A stretch of DNA of 55,181 bases, taken from Abiotrophia sp938010525 (GTDB taxonomy: Bacteria > Bacillota > Bacilli > Lactobacillales > Aerococcaceae). The stretch is from the NCBI RefSeq assembly GCF_938010525.1, contig NZ_CALLVK010000005.1, positions 1-55,181 of the forward strand. Reading direction: 5' to 3'. Positions 31,554 to 39,188 of the stretch are shown here, one piece after another; position 1 is the stretch's first letter; every line of letters starts with the position of its first letter. The notes under the pieces were generated by a model. The model had not been told where the DNA came from, did not search any database, and was given only the letters and a program-made list of their open reading frames with translations. A program made the position numbers and the translations under genes.

Positions 31554-32344
31554 TTTACAACCTCTGTTAAGCCGCTTAAATACTCAACGACAGCTTCCAT
31601 TGTTTTCTTTTGTATCGCTATGATTTTCACATTTGAGAACAATTCTTGCTCTCTTATTTTTTCATAAATAGACTCAACTTTTGCTTCATCGATATTTGAA
31701 TCAAAGCTACAAAATACAGTCCCGCCAAGGACTACATTTTTATCAGTACTAACATTTGTATCGCTTTTTTCTCCAAGGATTTTAAGAACTACATTCTTTT
31801 CATCCGACCCACCCATACTAGCACGAACTGAATTAATAGCATTAAGCCAAAGTTGAGCATTCTCTTCGTTTAGCCGTTTCTGCAAATCCCTTTTCGCTTC
31901 ATTAATTCTCTCTTCCACTTTTTTGTTCGAATTAGAGTCAGACCCTACTTCACCAGCTTTAGATTCTATTATCCAAATACCATTACTTGCATCACATGCT
32001 ATGATATCAAATCCTTTTTTTACATTCCTTTCTTCCATATTAAAGAAAGGAGAAATGATTTCCAAACCTCCTACCATTCGAATTATAACATTTAATAGCA
32101 ACTCTCCAATTGCTCCTACTCTCTTATTTTTATCTGGAGATAATCTACAGTTGACTAGTTCAAGAATTGTTTTTTCAAAACTATAATATTGTGTGATACC
32201 GCTCAAAGCACACTGTCCGTGACAAATAACTGTAAGCTCATCCTTAATTTTATCTTTTAATTCATCAGAAAGATTTGTTATCTCAATAATCTTATATTCA
32301 TCAAATTCATTTATGATTACACCATCTAATAGTTGTCTTCGCAT
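31550..32344 (-). CDS. hamA: Hachiman-like nuclease HamA (DUF1837-type)
   Basis: 264 residues. The region 75-130 shows the HamA/AbpA (DUF1837) pattern: RVGAIGELLLNVIIRM with Glu81, then KKGFDIIACD with Asp113, then IWIIESKAGE with Glu127 and Lys129. These make a PD-(D/E)xK nuclease site. In characterised Hachiman systems this effector degrades DNA when freed by HamB. AGGTGATAA precedes the ATG and an extended -10 promoter lies about 45 nt upstream. Like hamB it is AT-rich compared with the flanks. The neighbouring helicase supports the call; no search was done to separate Hachiman from close AbpAB-like variants. Confidence 0.78.
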   Translation of the reverse strand: MRRQLLDGVIINEFDEYKIIEITNLSDELKDKIKDELTVICHGQCALSGITQYYSFEKTILELVNCRLSPDKNKRVGAIGELLLNVIIRMVGGLEIISPFFNMEERNVKKGFDIIACDASNGIWIIESKAGEVGSDSNSNKKVEERINEAKRDLQKRLNEENAQLWLNAINSVRASMGGSDEKNVVLKILGEKSDTNVSTDKNVVLGGTVFCSFDSNIDEAKVESIYEKIREQELFSNVKIIAIQKKTMEAVVEYLSGLTEVVK

Positions 32345-32385
32345 ATATTATCACCTAATGTTTGGATTTTCCTCTCTCCAAAATT

Positions 32386-32394
32386 AGTATAGCA
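32386..32394 (-). promoter_or_regulatory. Extended -10 promoter of hamAB
   Basis: TGCTATACT on the minus strand has an extended -10 TG motif. No good -35 box is visible. Confidence 0.5.
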
Positions 32395-32550
32395 TAAAAC
32401 AACAAAAGTAAAAGGGTAAGTTTGAGATAAATCCACTTTGAACCAGGCTTAATTCTTCTATTAACTTTGGTACTATTAAAATATTCTACTGTTACCGCCT
32501 TTCATTTCATATTTTTCTATGTCGTTTTTATCAATTTATTTTCCTCCACG

Positions 32551-32585
32551 CACAAAAAAAGCACCCCTAGAACGAGGGGTACTGG
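32551..32585 (-). terminator. Terminator of the csbD-like gene
   Basis: On the minus strand AGTACCCCT / AGGGGTGCT with a short loop is followed by TTTTTTTG, 26 nt past the stop. Confidence 0.8.
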
Positions 32586-32610
32586 TGATGCTAAGCTTAT
32601 TTTACTTGGA

Positions 32611-32802
32611 TTATTTGCCCAAGGAATTTTTGATGCCTTCCACTGCACCTTTGGCAGCTTCAGCCACGTCATGAGCCACTTCTTTGGCTTTACTAACTAC
32701 GCCTTCTACGACGCCTTCAGTTTCAAGGCCTTTGTCGCCAGTTACTTTACCTGCCACTTCCTTGGCTTTGCCAGCAGCTTGGTCGAGTTTATCTTCCAAC
32801 AT
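32611..32802 (-). CDS. CsbD-family small stress protein
   Basis: 63 residues, almost all Ala, Lys, Glu, Gly and Val, with the CsbD signature KAKEVAGKVTGDKGLETEG near residues 12-30 and a helical amphipathic second half. CsbD-like proteins are abundant small proteins induced by general stress; their molecular role is unknown. AGGAGGGG precedes the ATG. Monocistronic, with its own terminator. Confidence 0.85.
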   Translation of the reverse strand: MLEDKLDQAAGKAKEVAGKVTGDKGLETEGVVEGVVSKAKEVAHDVAEAAKGAVEGIKNSLGK

Positions 32803-32887
32803 CTCAGTCCCCTCCTTTCTACTATGATGACTTTAGTCTACCACGTTAAGGTCCCCAGTACGAATTATTTGCCTAGCCATAGCAAAT

Positions 32888-32918
32888 AAAAAGAGACTAG
32901 GACAGCGTCCTAATCTCC
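32888..32918 (-). terminator. Terminator of the thrC operon
   Basis: On the minus strand GAGATTAGGAC / GTCCTAGTCTC with a GCT loop is followed by TTTTTATTT. It resembles the terminator at 9184-9209 in sequence. Confidence 0.8.
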
Positions 32919-33350
32919 TTGATTGGCGATAAATCCCGTTAGCTGGGCCTGGGCAAAGCCCACTAGGCCGCGGCGCCCGTACCATTCCCGGACAGACTGG
33001 TTCCAAGGCGTGGTGTCCGTCACCAGGAAGACCTGGCGATAGGCTTGGCTGGCTTCCTGAATACGATTCAGCAATTGTCGGCCTATGCCCTGCTTCTGAT
33101 AGGCTGGCAGAACTAAGATGTCTTGGATCAAGGCCACATAGTGGCCATCGCCCACTGTGCGGACTAGCCCCACTAGTTGGTCCTGGTCCCAGGCGCTAAT
33201 GACATCTTGAGACGCCGCCAGCATCTGACCCAAGTCAGATACCTGGTCTAGGTAGGCAGTCCAACCGACTGCCTGATAGAGCGGCCTCAGCTGGGCATCA
33301 GCAAGGTCCTTATCATGACGATAATTGATTTCTTTGTTCTGCATCACCAT
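32910..33350 (-). CDS. GNAT-family N-acetyltransferase
   Basis: About 146 residues from the ATG at 33350, which has AAGGAGA about 9 nt upstream. The GNAT core is clear: ISAWDQDQLVGLVRTVGDG, QDILVLPAYQKQGIGRQLL with the Q-x-x-G-I-G acetyl-CoA turn, then FLVTDTTPWNQSVREWYGRRGL. The N-terminal LYQAVGWTAYLD is common in aralkylamine- or aminoglycoside-like small GNATs. It overlaps the upstream membrane protein gene by 38 nt and so is the last gene of the thrC operon. Confidence 0.8.
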   Translation of the reverse strand: MVMQNKEINYRHDKDLADAQLRPLYQAVGWTAYLDQVSDLGQMLAASQDVISAWDQDQLVGLVRTVGDGHYVALIQDILVLPAYQKQGIGRQLLNRIQEASQAYRQVFLVTDTTPWNQSVREWYGRRGLVGFAQAQLTGFIANQGD

Positions 33351-34683
33351 AGTTTTGAATCTCCTTATAAATCGTACGACTGACGACCAAGCTATGAGGC
33401 TTGGCATATTCTCTTTCTAAATATGCTTGATAAGTTCCTGACGTGATAATACCTCGTGGGCTCAAAATATCCGTCCCAGCTCGGCCAATAAGGGTATCTG
33501 CCAGAAGCACACAATTGGTACTTAAAACGAAATAAGTCTTAAACTTACTAGACTTAAACTTATAAAAGCGCGCATCTGTTCCGGCCTGTAGCCGATAGGC
33601 ATACATGGGCTGGGCCTGATCTCCTTGACCAATGATCTGGTCGGAAGGCTGCCAAGGAACCAATTGGGCATCAAGTTTTGCAATCTCTTGCTCAAGAGCC
33701 TGGCTTTGTTCTGGTGATAGGCACAAACCATAGCCGAAGAGCGTCATCTTGCCTTGCGCCTTACAAAACTCTATATACAGGTCACGACTGACTTTGAAGA
33801 GCACCCCATCGCCGATAGAGCCCATGAGTCGCTCGCTCAAAGCATCGTAGTTACCATAGGCAATCACCTGATTCTGATAGCAAACATCAACATGTCCCAG
33901 GGCCTCAAATCCCTCTTCGGCCACATGGACAAAGATTTCCAAGTTTTGCTTCTGATTGTTCTTAATCTCTCGATAGATGAATTCGTCCTGAGGCTCATAA
34001 TCTAAATCATAGAGATGTCGGTTAAGGAACTCCAAACTTGCCCGTGGCATTAGGGCAACCAAGATAATAGGTAAAGACACTCGGCCTCGTCGCTTGAGAT
34101 TGGTTCGAGAAGCATCACTTTCGAAGAAGAGGCCATCCCTTATTGAACTAAAACCATAAAATAGTAAGTAGATACCCACGATAATATATTCGACTCTTAG
34201 ATTAGTCGCCAGATCCAGTAAAGTGCTCAAGCCTAGAATCAAGAGGACTATAGCATCAAAAAGATAACGTCCACGAGGTAAAATTCCATCTTTGCGATAG
34301 AGATAGTAAGTTATGGCGTGAATCAAACCCATTAATAGTTGATAAGTTGCCACCAGAATAATCGGCACCGTCACCGTAATGTCCGTCCGCCGATTCACGA
34401 ATAATAAGATTGAACCCATCACGATTCGGATTAAAGATTCAAGAAAAGAAGCGGATCGATTATCGACTCGCCGTAAATAGTGAGTCAGCAAGTTGTACCC
34501 ACCGAAAGTAATGAGATAGAGGGCAAACACACTCAACATTTTACGGGTAGCTTCTGCCCCCTGCCATAGTAGGAAGACCCCCACCATACTGGTCAAAAGC
34601 CCATCAAAAATCAATTTATAGCCCGTAAAACCTCTCTTCTGCAGTAACGCTTCTTGGAACTTCTTACTGCTTACTTTAACCAT
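33313..34683 (-). CDS. HdeD-like membrane protein fused to a permuted papain-like domain
   Basis: 456 residues in two parts. Residues 1-200 form about six membrane segments in the pattern of HdeD/DUF308 proteins. Residues 240-440 are soluble and hold motifs of circularly permuted NlpC/P60-papain domains: FVHVAEEGFEALGHVDVCY with a candidate His, a YGNYDALSER stretch, and STNCVLLADTLIG with a candidate catalytic Cys, then GIITSGTYQAYL. If active it would be a membrane-anchored amidase or acyl-transfer enzyme. The fusion and the function are inferred from motifs only. The start overlaps the threonine synthase stop by 1 nt (TAATG). Confidence 0.6.
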   Translation of the reverse strand: MVKVSSKKFQEALLQKRGFTGYKLIFDGLLTSMVGVFLLWQGAEATRKMLSVFALYLITFGGYNLLTHYLRRVDNRSASFLESLIRIVMGSILLFVNRRTDITVTVPIILVATYQLLMGLIHAITYYLYRKDGILPRGRYLFDAIVLLILGLSTLLDLATNLRVEYIIVGIYLLFYGFSSIRDGLFFESDASRTNLKRRGRVSLPIILVALMPRASLEFLNRHLYDLDYEPQDEFIYREIKNNQKQNLEIFVHVAEEGFEALGHVDVCYQNQVIAYGNYDALSERLMGSIGDGVLFKVSRDLYIEFCKAQGKMTLFGYGLCLSPEQSQALEQEIAKLDAQLVPWQPSDQIIGQGDQAQPMYAYRLQAGTDARFYKFKSSKFKTYFVLSTNCVLLADTLIGRAGTDILSPRGIITSGTYQAYLEREYAKPHSLVVSRTIYKEIQNYGDAEQRNQLSS

Positions 34684-36176
34684 TACTCAATCCCCAACTT
34701 AGCCAGAATGCTGGCCTTCATACCGGCTACATCTACGACTTCATTATGACGGATTTGGGCTTCTTTGACTTCGAGAACGGCCGCAGGTTGTGGCACGCCA
34801 GAGATAGCTTCCAATTGGTCCACCAGGGTCAGGTCATCCACCTCAGGGTCTAAGTCCTGGAAGGACTGCATAACAGAGCGTGGGAACTTGTAAGGACTAG
34901 CGGTCGAAGCAATTAAGGTTGGCGTGGTGTCGCCTGTCTCCTGACGGTAGTCGCTGTAAACCGAAGTGGCTACTGCCGTATGAGGATCTAAGACATAGCC
35001 AGTCGCTTCGTAGACGGCCTTAATGCTGGCTTCGATTTGGGCCTCATCGGCGTAACCCCCATAGAAATCAGCATAAGTTGCCTGCATTTGAGGCGTCACT
35101 TGGTAGTGACCTTGGTCCACTAATTGCTTCATATAAGCAGCCGTTTGAGCCGCATCATTACCGGTCGCATGGTAAATCAAACGCTCTAGGTTGCTAGAGA
35201 TGAGGATATCCATGGATGGCGAATTAGTCACATAGAAAGGACGTTGACGGTCGTAGACGCCGGTCTTGAAGAAGTCAGTTAAGACATTGTTCTTGTTAGA
35301 GGCACAGATAAAGGTCTTGATTGGCAAGCCCATTTGACGCGCATAGTAGGCCGCCAAAATGTTACCGAAGTTACCGGTTGGCACATCCACATTGATGGCG
35401 TCGCCGAGGGCAATGACACCTTGGCTCACCAGTTGCAAGTAAGCAAAGACATAGTAAGCCACTTGGGGAATGAGCCGGCCAATGTTGATGGAGTTGGCAC
35501 TTGAGAATTGGTAGCCTGCCGCAGCAATCTGTTCTTTGAGCGCTTGATCCCCAAAGAGGGCCTTGACTTGGCTTTGGGCATCATCGAAGTTGCTGGTAAT
35601 GCCTACTACATAGGTGTTATCACCCTTCTGAGTCAGCATTTGCAGTTCTTGGATATGGCTGACGCCACCCTTAGGATAGAAGACCACAATCTTAGTGCCG
35701 GGTACATCCGCAAAGCCGGCCATGGCCGCCTTACCGGTATCACCGGATGTGGCAGTCAGGATGACGATTTCCTTGTCAGAGACTTGTTTCTTAGCCGAAG
35801 TGGTCATGAGATAAGGCAGGATAGACAGGGCCATATCCTTGAAGGCGATGGTCTGGCCATGGAAAAGCTCCAGATAGTAAGCATCCCCTACCTTCTTGAC
35901 TGGGGTCAATTCTGGCGTGTCAAACTTGTCACTGTTATAGGCTCCATCGATGCAGGCCTGTAATTCTTCCTGGCTGAAGTCATCAAAATAAGCCTTCATG
36001 ACGGTAAAGGCAACCTCCTGATAGGACTTGCCCACTAGGTCAGCCAGAGGGACTGGCAACTTAGGATGGGCCACAGGCACATAGAGGCCCCCGTCTTCCG
36101 CAATCCCCTTAAGGATGGCTTGAGAGGCGGTGACACGGTTTTCTGGGTTACGAGTACTTTGGTAATATAAGGTCAT
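34683..36176 (-). CDS. thrC: Threonine synthase
   Basis: 497 residues, the length of the long-form (fungal/Gram-negative-like) threonine synthase. The opening YYQSTRNPENRVTASQAI, the PLP-lysine motif ELFHGQTIAFKDMAL (Lys113), the phosphate-binding region TATSGDTGKAAM, and IDVPTGNFGN-like INVDVPTGNFGNI all fit. It converts O-phosphohomoserine to threonine with pyridoxal phosphate. It leads an operon with the HdeD/papain-like protein and a GNAT. No homoserine kinase or dehydrogenase is nearby. Confidence 0.95.
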   Translation of the reverse strand: MTLYYQSTRNPENRVTASQAILKGIAEDGGLYVPVAHPKLPVPLADLVGKSYQEVAFTVMKAYFDDFSQEELQACIDGAYNSDKFDTPELTPVKKVGDAYYLELFHGQTIAFKDMALSILPYLMTTSAKKQVSDKEIVILTATSGDTGKAAMAGFADVPGTKIVVFYPKGGVSHIQELQMLTQKGDNTYVVGITSNFDDAQSQVKALFGDQALKEQIAAAGYQFSSANSINIGRLIPQVAYYVFAYLQLVSQGVIALGDAINVDVPTGNFGNILAAYYARQMGLPIKTFICASNKNNVLTDFFKTGVYDRQRPFYVTNSPSMDILISSNLERLIYHATGNDAAQTAAYMKQLVDQGHYQVTPQMQATYADFYGGYADEAQIEASIKAVYEATGYVLDPHTAVATSVYSDYRQETGDTTPTLIASTASPYKFPRSVMQSFQDLDPEVDDLTLVDQLEAISGVPQPAAVLEVKEAQIRHNEVVDVAGMKASILAKLGIE

Positions 36177-36215
36177 GGTGACTTCCCTCTTTTCACGTTA
36201 AATCTTCACTTGGAC

Positions 36216-36224
36216 ATTATACCA
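36216..36224 (-). promoter_or_regulatory. Extended -10 promoter of thrC
   Basis: TGGTATAAT on the minus strand lies about 40 nt before the thrC start. A poor -35 element (TGTCAA) overlaps the -35 box of the divergent azlC promoter. Confidence 0.65.
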
Positions 36225-36238
36225 TAAGTCAGGTGGAC

Positions 36239-36267
36239 TTGACAGGGCCAAGGAAGGCAATTAGAAT
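36239..36267 (+). promoter_or_regulatory. Promoter of azlCD
   Basis: TTGACA, a 17-nt spacer and TAGAAT lie 30 nt before azlC. It shares its -35 region with the divergent thrC promoter. Confidence 0.75.
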
Positions 36268-36296
36268 GGGACTATTAACGATGCCGAGGTGAATCA

Positions 36297-36998
36297 ATGA
36301 AACGTGCACTCTCCTATGTTTTCCCTAAGACCATTCCTATTATGACGGGCTTTCTCTTCCTAGGATTCTCCCTGGGCATGTTAGCCGTCAGCAAGGGCTT
36401 CCCTCCCTACTTGCCAGTCTTAATGTCCCTCTTTATTTTCGCTGGTTCCATGGAGTTTGTGACCTTGCAGCTCTTGCTTGCTGCCTTCAACCCACTCCAG
36501 GCCCTGCTCTTGACCCTCATGGTCAATGCCCGCCATCTCTTCTATGGCCTGGCCATGTTGGACAAGTACCACCATTTGGGCTGGCAGCAGCCCTATCTAA
36601 TCTTCGGCATGTGTGATGAGTCCTTCTCCATTAATGTGACGCTCGACTTACCTCAAGACCTTGACCGCGGCTGGGCCTACTTCCATGTGACCTGGCTCAA
36701 CCAGCTCTACTGGGTCTGCGCAACGGCCATGGGGGCTTTTATTGGCCCCTACCTGCCCATTAATGTCAAGGGCATGGACTTCGTCCTCAATGCCCTCTTC
36801 ATTGTCTTGCTGATTGAACAATGGCGTTCCCACCGTCAACACTCCGCTGCCTTTATTGGCTTAGGCGCATCGGTCCTCTCTTTGGTCCTTTTCGGACCGG
36901 AAAACTTTATGATTCCGGCCATGATTCTCATGTTAGTCCTCTTTGGCTACCGCTACTGGCAACAGAAGAAGCAGCCAGACCAGGAGGTGAGCGCATGA
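36297..36998 (+). CDS. azlC: AzlC-family branched-chain amino acid exporter subunit
   Basis: 233 residues with about seven membrane segments and the AzlC patterns: FLFLGFSLGMLAVSKGF, FAGSMEFVTLQLL, LMVNARHLFYGLAML and FGMCDESFSI. AzlC and AzlD together export branched-chain amino acids or analogues such as azaleucine. GAGGTGAATCA precedes the ATG. It overlaps azlD by 4 nt (ATGA), giving the usual coupled pair. The threonine synthase gene diverges from it. Confidence 0.9.
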   Translation: MKRALSYVFPKTIPIMTGFLFLGFSLGMLAVSKGFPPYLPVLMSLFIFAGSMEFVTLQLLLAAFNPLQALLLTLMVNARHLFYGLAMLDKYHHLGWQQPYLIFGMCDESFSINVTLDLPQDLDRGWAYFHVTWLNQLYWVCATAMGAFIGPYLPINVKGMDFVLNALFIVLLIEQWRSHRQHSAAFIGLGASVLSLVLFGPENFMIPAMILMLVLFGYRYWQQKKQPDQEVSA

Positions 36999-37321
36999 CA
37001 CCTTGGCAACAAGCGATCACCATCGCCCTAGTCGTTCTAGGAACTGTGCTGACACGTTTTCTAGCCTTCTGGATCTTCCCAGCTCACAAGCGGCCACCAG
37101 CCTTCGTTAGCTACTTAGGCCAAGTGTTACCCACTGCCGTCATGGGACTCCTAGTCGTCTATGCCTTCCGCCATCTCAGCCCTAGTCAGCCCCAAGACAG
37201 TCTGCTCATGATTGGCGCAGCCCTTATCACAGTTGTCTGCCACCTGTGGAAGCGTAACTTCCTCCTTAGCATCGCGCTAGGCACGGCCGTCTATATGATG
37301 GGCTTACATTTATTAGGATAA
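36995..37321 (+). CDS. azlD: AzlD-family branched-chain amino acid exporter subunit
   Basis: 108 residues from the ATG at 36995 (AGGAGGTG upstream), with four membrane segments and the motifs TRFLAFWIFP, PPAFVSYLGQVLPTAVMGLL and a late CHLWKRNFLLSIALGTAVYM. It is the small partner that completes the AzlC exporter. Its start overlaps the azlC stop, so translation is coupled. A long upstream frame reading into azlC is not the start. Confidence 0.9.
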   Translation: MTPWQQAITIALVVLGTVLTRFLAFWIFPAHKRPPAFVSYLGQVLPTAVMGLLVVYAFRHLSPSQPQDSLLMIGAALITVVCHLWKRNFLLSIALGTAVYMMGLHLLG

Positions 37322-37323
37322 GA

Positions 37324-37357
37324 AAAACGAGCTAGGATGCTTCCTAGCTCGTTATTT
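37324..37357 (+). terminator. Terminator of azlCD
   Basis: A 12-bp stem AACGAGCTAGGA / TCCTAGCTCGTT with a TGCT loop, followed by ATTTTTAT. Confidence 0.85.
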
Positions 37358-37367
37358 TTATATTCAA

Positions 37368-38081
37368 TTAAACTAACACATTCAAGAGACCCATAAGTCC
37401 CATGCCTAGGAAGACGGCGTAGGGAATGATTGGGCGCTTAGCCTGGCGGACAACCTCTTGATAGAGGTCTACAAAGGCCACATAGAAGAGATAGCCAGCC
37501 ATGAGTTGGTTGAAGACGGCTAGGCTGATTAAGGAGCCCATGCCCTCGATTAGGACAAAGCCCAGGCCTAGCCCGGCCAAGTTACCAACCACCAACCAGA
37601 GCCAGGTACCGGCCTTGGCTGGACGGCTTAATTCCCGAATGGTCATTGCTTCTACTAAGGCGTGTGGCGCCGTTAGGAAGAGATAGGCTGTCCCTAACCA
37701 GGGATTGACCCGGCAGAGGCTGTAAATCAGGACCCCTTCCAGCATATTTTGGAGGGTGAACATCCCTAGGCGCAAGCGCCCGCTCGGTGCCCAGCCCACA
37801 AAGGAATGAAGACCTGACATGAGGATAACCGGGGTAAAGAAGAGAATGAGGCTAAACAAAGTAGCCATGCGGAAACCCAAAATTCCCATAAGGGTAGGCT
37901 GGGTAGAAGGCAATAAATCGAAGAAGACTAATTCTAGCCAGATGCCGCAGGTCAACAAGAGTAGTTGGCTGCGAATCCAGGGACGCTCCTGTAACTTAGG
38001 GCCTAAGCGCCAGCCCCAAAAAGTGGCCAAGGCATAGGCGGTCATGCCCAAACCTAGGCCTAACCAAGCAAGTGGACTCAT
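37368..38081 (-). CDS. ZIP-like membrane protein with altered metal motifs
   Basis: 237 residues with about eight membrane segments. The spacing recalls ZIP metal transporters: LQNMLEGVLIYSL where ZIPs have HN.PEG, and PHALVEAMTIREL where they have HK..EG. The last helix pair (AGYLFYVAFVDLYQEV) matches the ZIP C-terminus. The first His is Gln, so the metal site is modified and the protein may carry another substrate or act otherwise. It overlaps the upstream polysaccharide deacetylase gene by 4 nt (ATGA) and ends close to the azlCD terminator. Confidence 0.6.
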   Translation of the reverse strand: MSPLAWLGLGLGMTAYALATFWGWRLGPKLQERPWIRSQLLLLTCGIWLELVFFDLLPSTQPTLMGILGFRMATLFSLILFFTPVILMSGLHSFVGWAPSGRLRLGMFTLQNMLEGVLIYSLCRVNPWLGTAYLFLTAPHALVEAMTIRELSRPAKAGTWLWLVVGNLAGLGLGFVLIEGMGSLISLAVFNQLMAGYLFYVAFVDLYQEVVRQAKRPIIPYAVFLGMGLMGLLNVLV

Positions 38082-39022
38082 GTTAACACCCCAAATTCAT
38101 AGCCTTGAGACTTGAAGTAATCAATAATGTGAGGCAGGGCCTCAATGGTCAATTGCTTATCCGATGCATCGTGCATGAGAATGACCCGCACCTTGGCATC
38201 TGGCGCTACATAGAAGGATTTTTCCATATAGGCTAACATGTCACTCGGCGTGGTTGGGCGAGCAGACGGTGTTTCCGCGTCGCCAGACATGCCATTCCAG
38301 TCCATCCAGTCAACATCTAGTTTCTTAAGGGAGGCATCCAGTTCTTCGGTCCCCTTCCAGGACATATGGCCACCTGGGTAACGCCAGACAGCCGTGTGGA
38401 AATCCCGACCTAGCACTTCCTGCATAGAGGCCTGGGTTTCTTTGACTTCCTTGACTACTTGATTGACATCGACTACCCCGCCCGGAAAGAGACGATTGTA
38501 ATCATGACTGTAGGAGTGAATCCCGATGGCATGACCTTCCCGAATTTGCCGTTCTAACAAGGGCCGGGTCTTGTCTCCCACCGTCTTGCCAATCACGAAG
38601 AAGGTGGCCGGCACCTTTTTAGCCTTTAGAATATCTAAAATCTTAGGCGTCACTTCAAAGTTAACCCCGTCATCGAAGGTTAAAAATACTATTTTTTTAT
38701 CTGAGGCTTTAGAATCGTAGAGTAGCTTACGCACATCCTGGGCCTTATAGGCATAAGAATTAGCCGCTTGGTTATGGTTAGAACCCTTAACCAGATCTTG
38801 GGGCTTGCTTTCTGCTTCCTTCTTACTGGACTCTTGACTAGTTGAAGACTGAGATTGACCCGTTAAGGCTAACTGACTTGAGCTAGTCTCTTGGGAACTG
38901 TCCTGTCCTTCAATGGTCTGTAGGAAGAGCATGACGGATAAGACGCAGACAATAGAGACCAGGCACAAAATAAGTGCCAATAAGCTATTATAAAGTAGAT
39001 TCTTCTTGTCCTTTGACCGCAT
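38078..39022 (-). CDS. Polysaccharide deacetylase (NodB domain, peptidoglycan deacetylase-like)
   Basis: 314 residues. One membrane anchor (about 10-33) is followed by a Ser-rich linker (about 40-75) and a NodB catalytic domain outside the cell. All five NodB motifs are present: TFDDG, HSYSHD, RYPGG, DWMDWN and LMHD. Such proteins remove acetyl groups from GlcNAc in peptidoglycan or a surface polysaccharide, giving lysozyme resistance. GAGGGCGATAGC precedes the ATG. The gene is first in a pair with the ZIP-like gene. Confidence 0.9.
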   Translation of the reverse strand: MRSKDKKNLLYNSLLALILCLVSIVCVLSVMLFLQTIEGQDSSQETSSSQLALTGQSQSSTSQESSKKEAESKPQDLVKGSNHNQAANSYAYKAQDVRKLLYDSKASDKKIVFLTFDDGVNFEVTPKILDILKAKKVPATFFVIGKTVGDKTRPLLERQIREGHAIGIHSYSHDYNRLFPGGVVDVNQVVKEVKETQASMQEVLGRDFHTAVWRYPGGHMSWKGTEELDASLKKLDVDWMDWNGMSGDAETPSARPTTPSDMLAYMEKSFYVAPDAKVRVILMHDASDKQLTIEALPHIIDYFKSQGYEFGVLT

Positions 39023-39133
39023 GCTATCGCCCTCACTATATTCATATCCTTGACTACAATCCTATTATACTCCACTCATCCAGAAAATGCGACACTTTCT
39101 TATGATTTATGCCAAGCATTTTCTTACTTCACA

Positions 39134-39174
39134 CAAAAATCACCTCGCCTAGAATACTTTCTAAAGCGAGGTGA
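39134..39174 (-). terminator. Terminator of the LPXTG protein gene
   Basis: On the minus strand a stem TCACCTCGC / GCGAGGTGA with a 17-nt loop is followed by TTTTTGTG. Confidence 0.75.
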
Positions 39175-39188
39175 CTAGCTATTCTTTA

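Noticed and set aside
32467..32889. Plus-strand open frame of 140 codons
   Set aside because: It covers the csbD-like gene on the opposite strand; the latter has a family match, ribosome site and terminator.
36177..36296. T-box or riboswitch upstream of thrC
   Set aside because: The thrC leader is only about 40 nt, too short for a T-box, and no terminator/antiterminator pair is visible.
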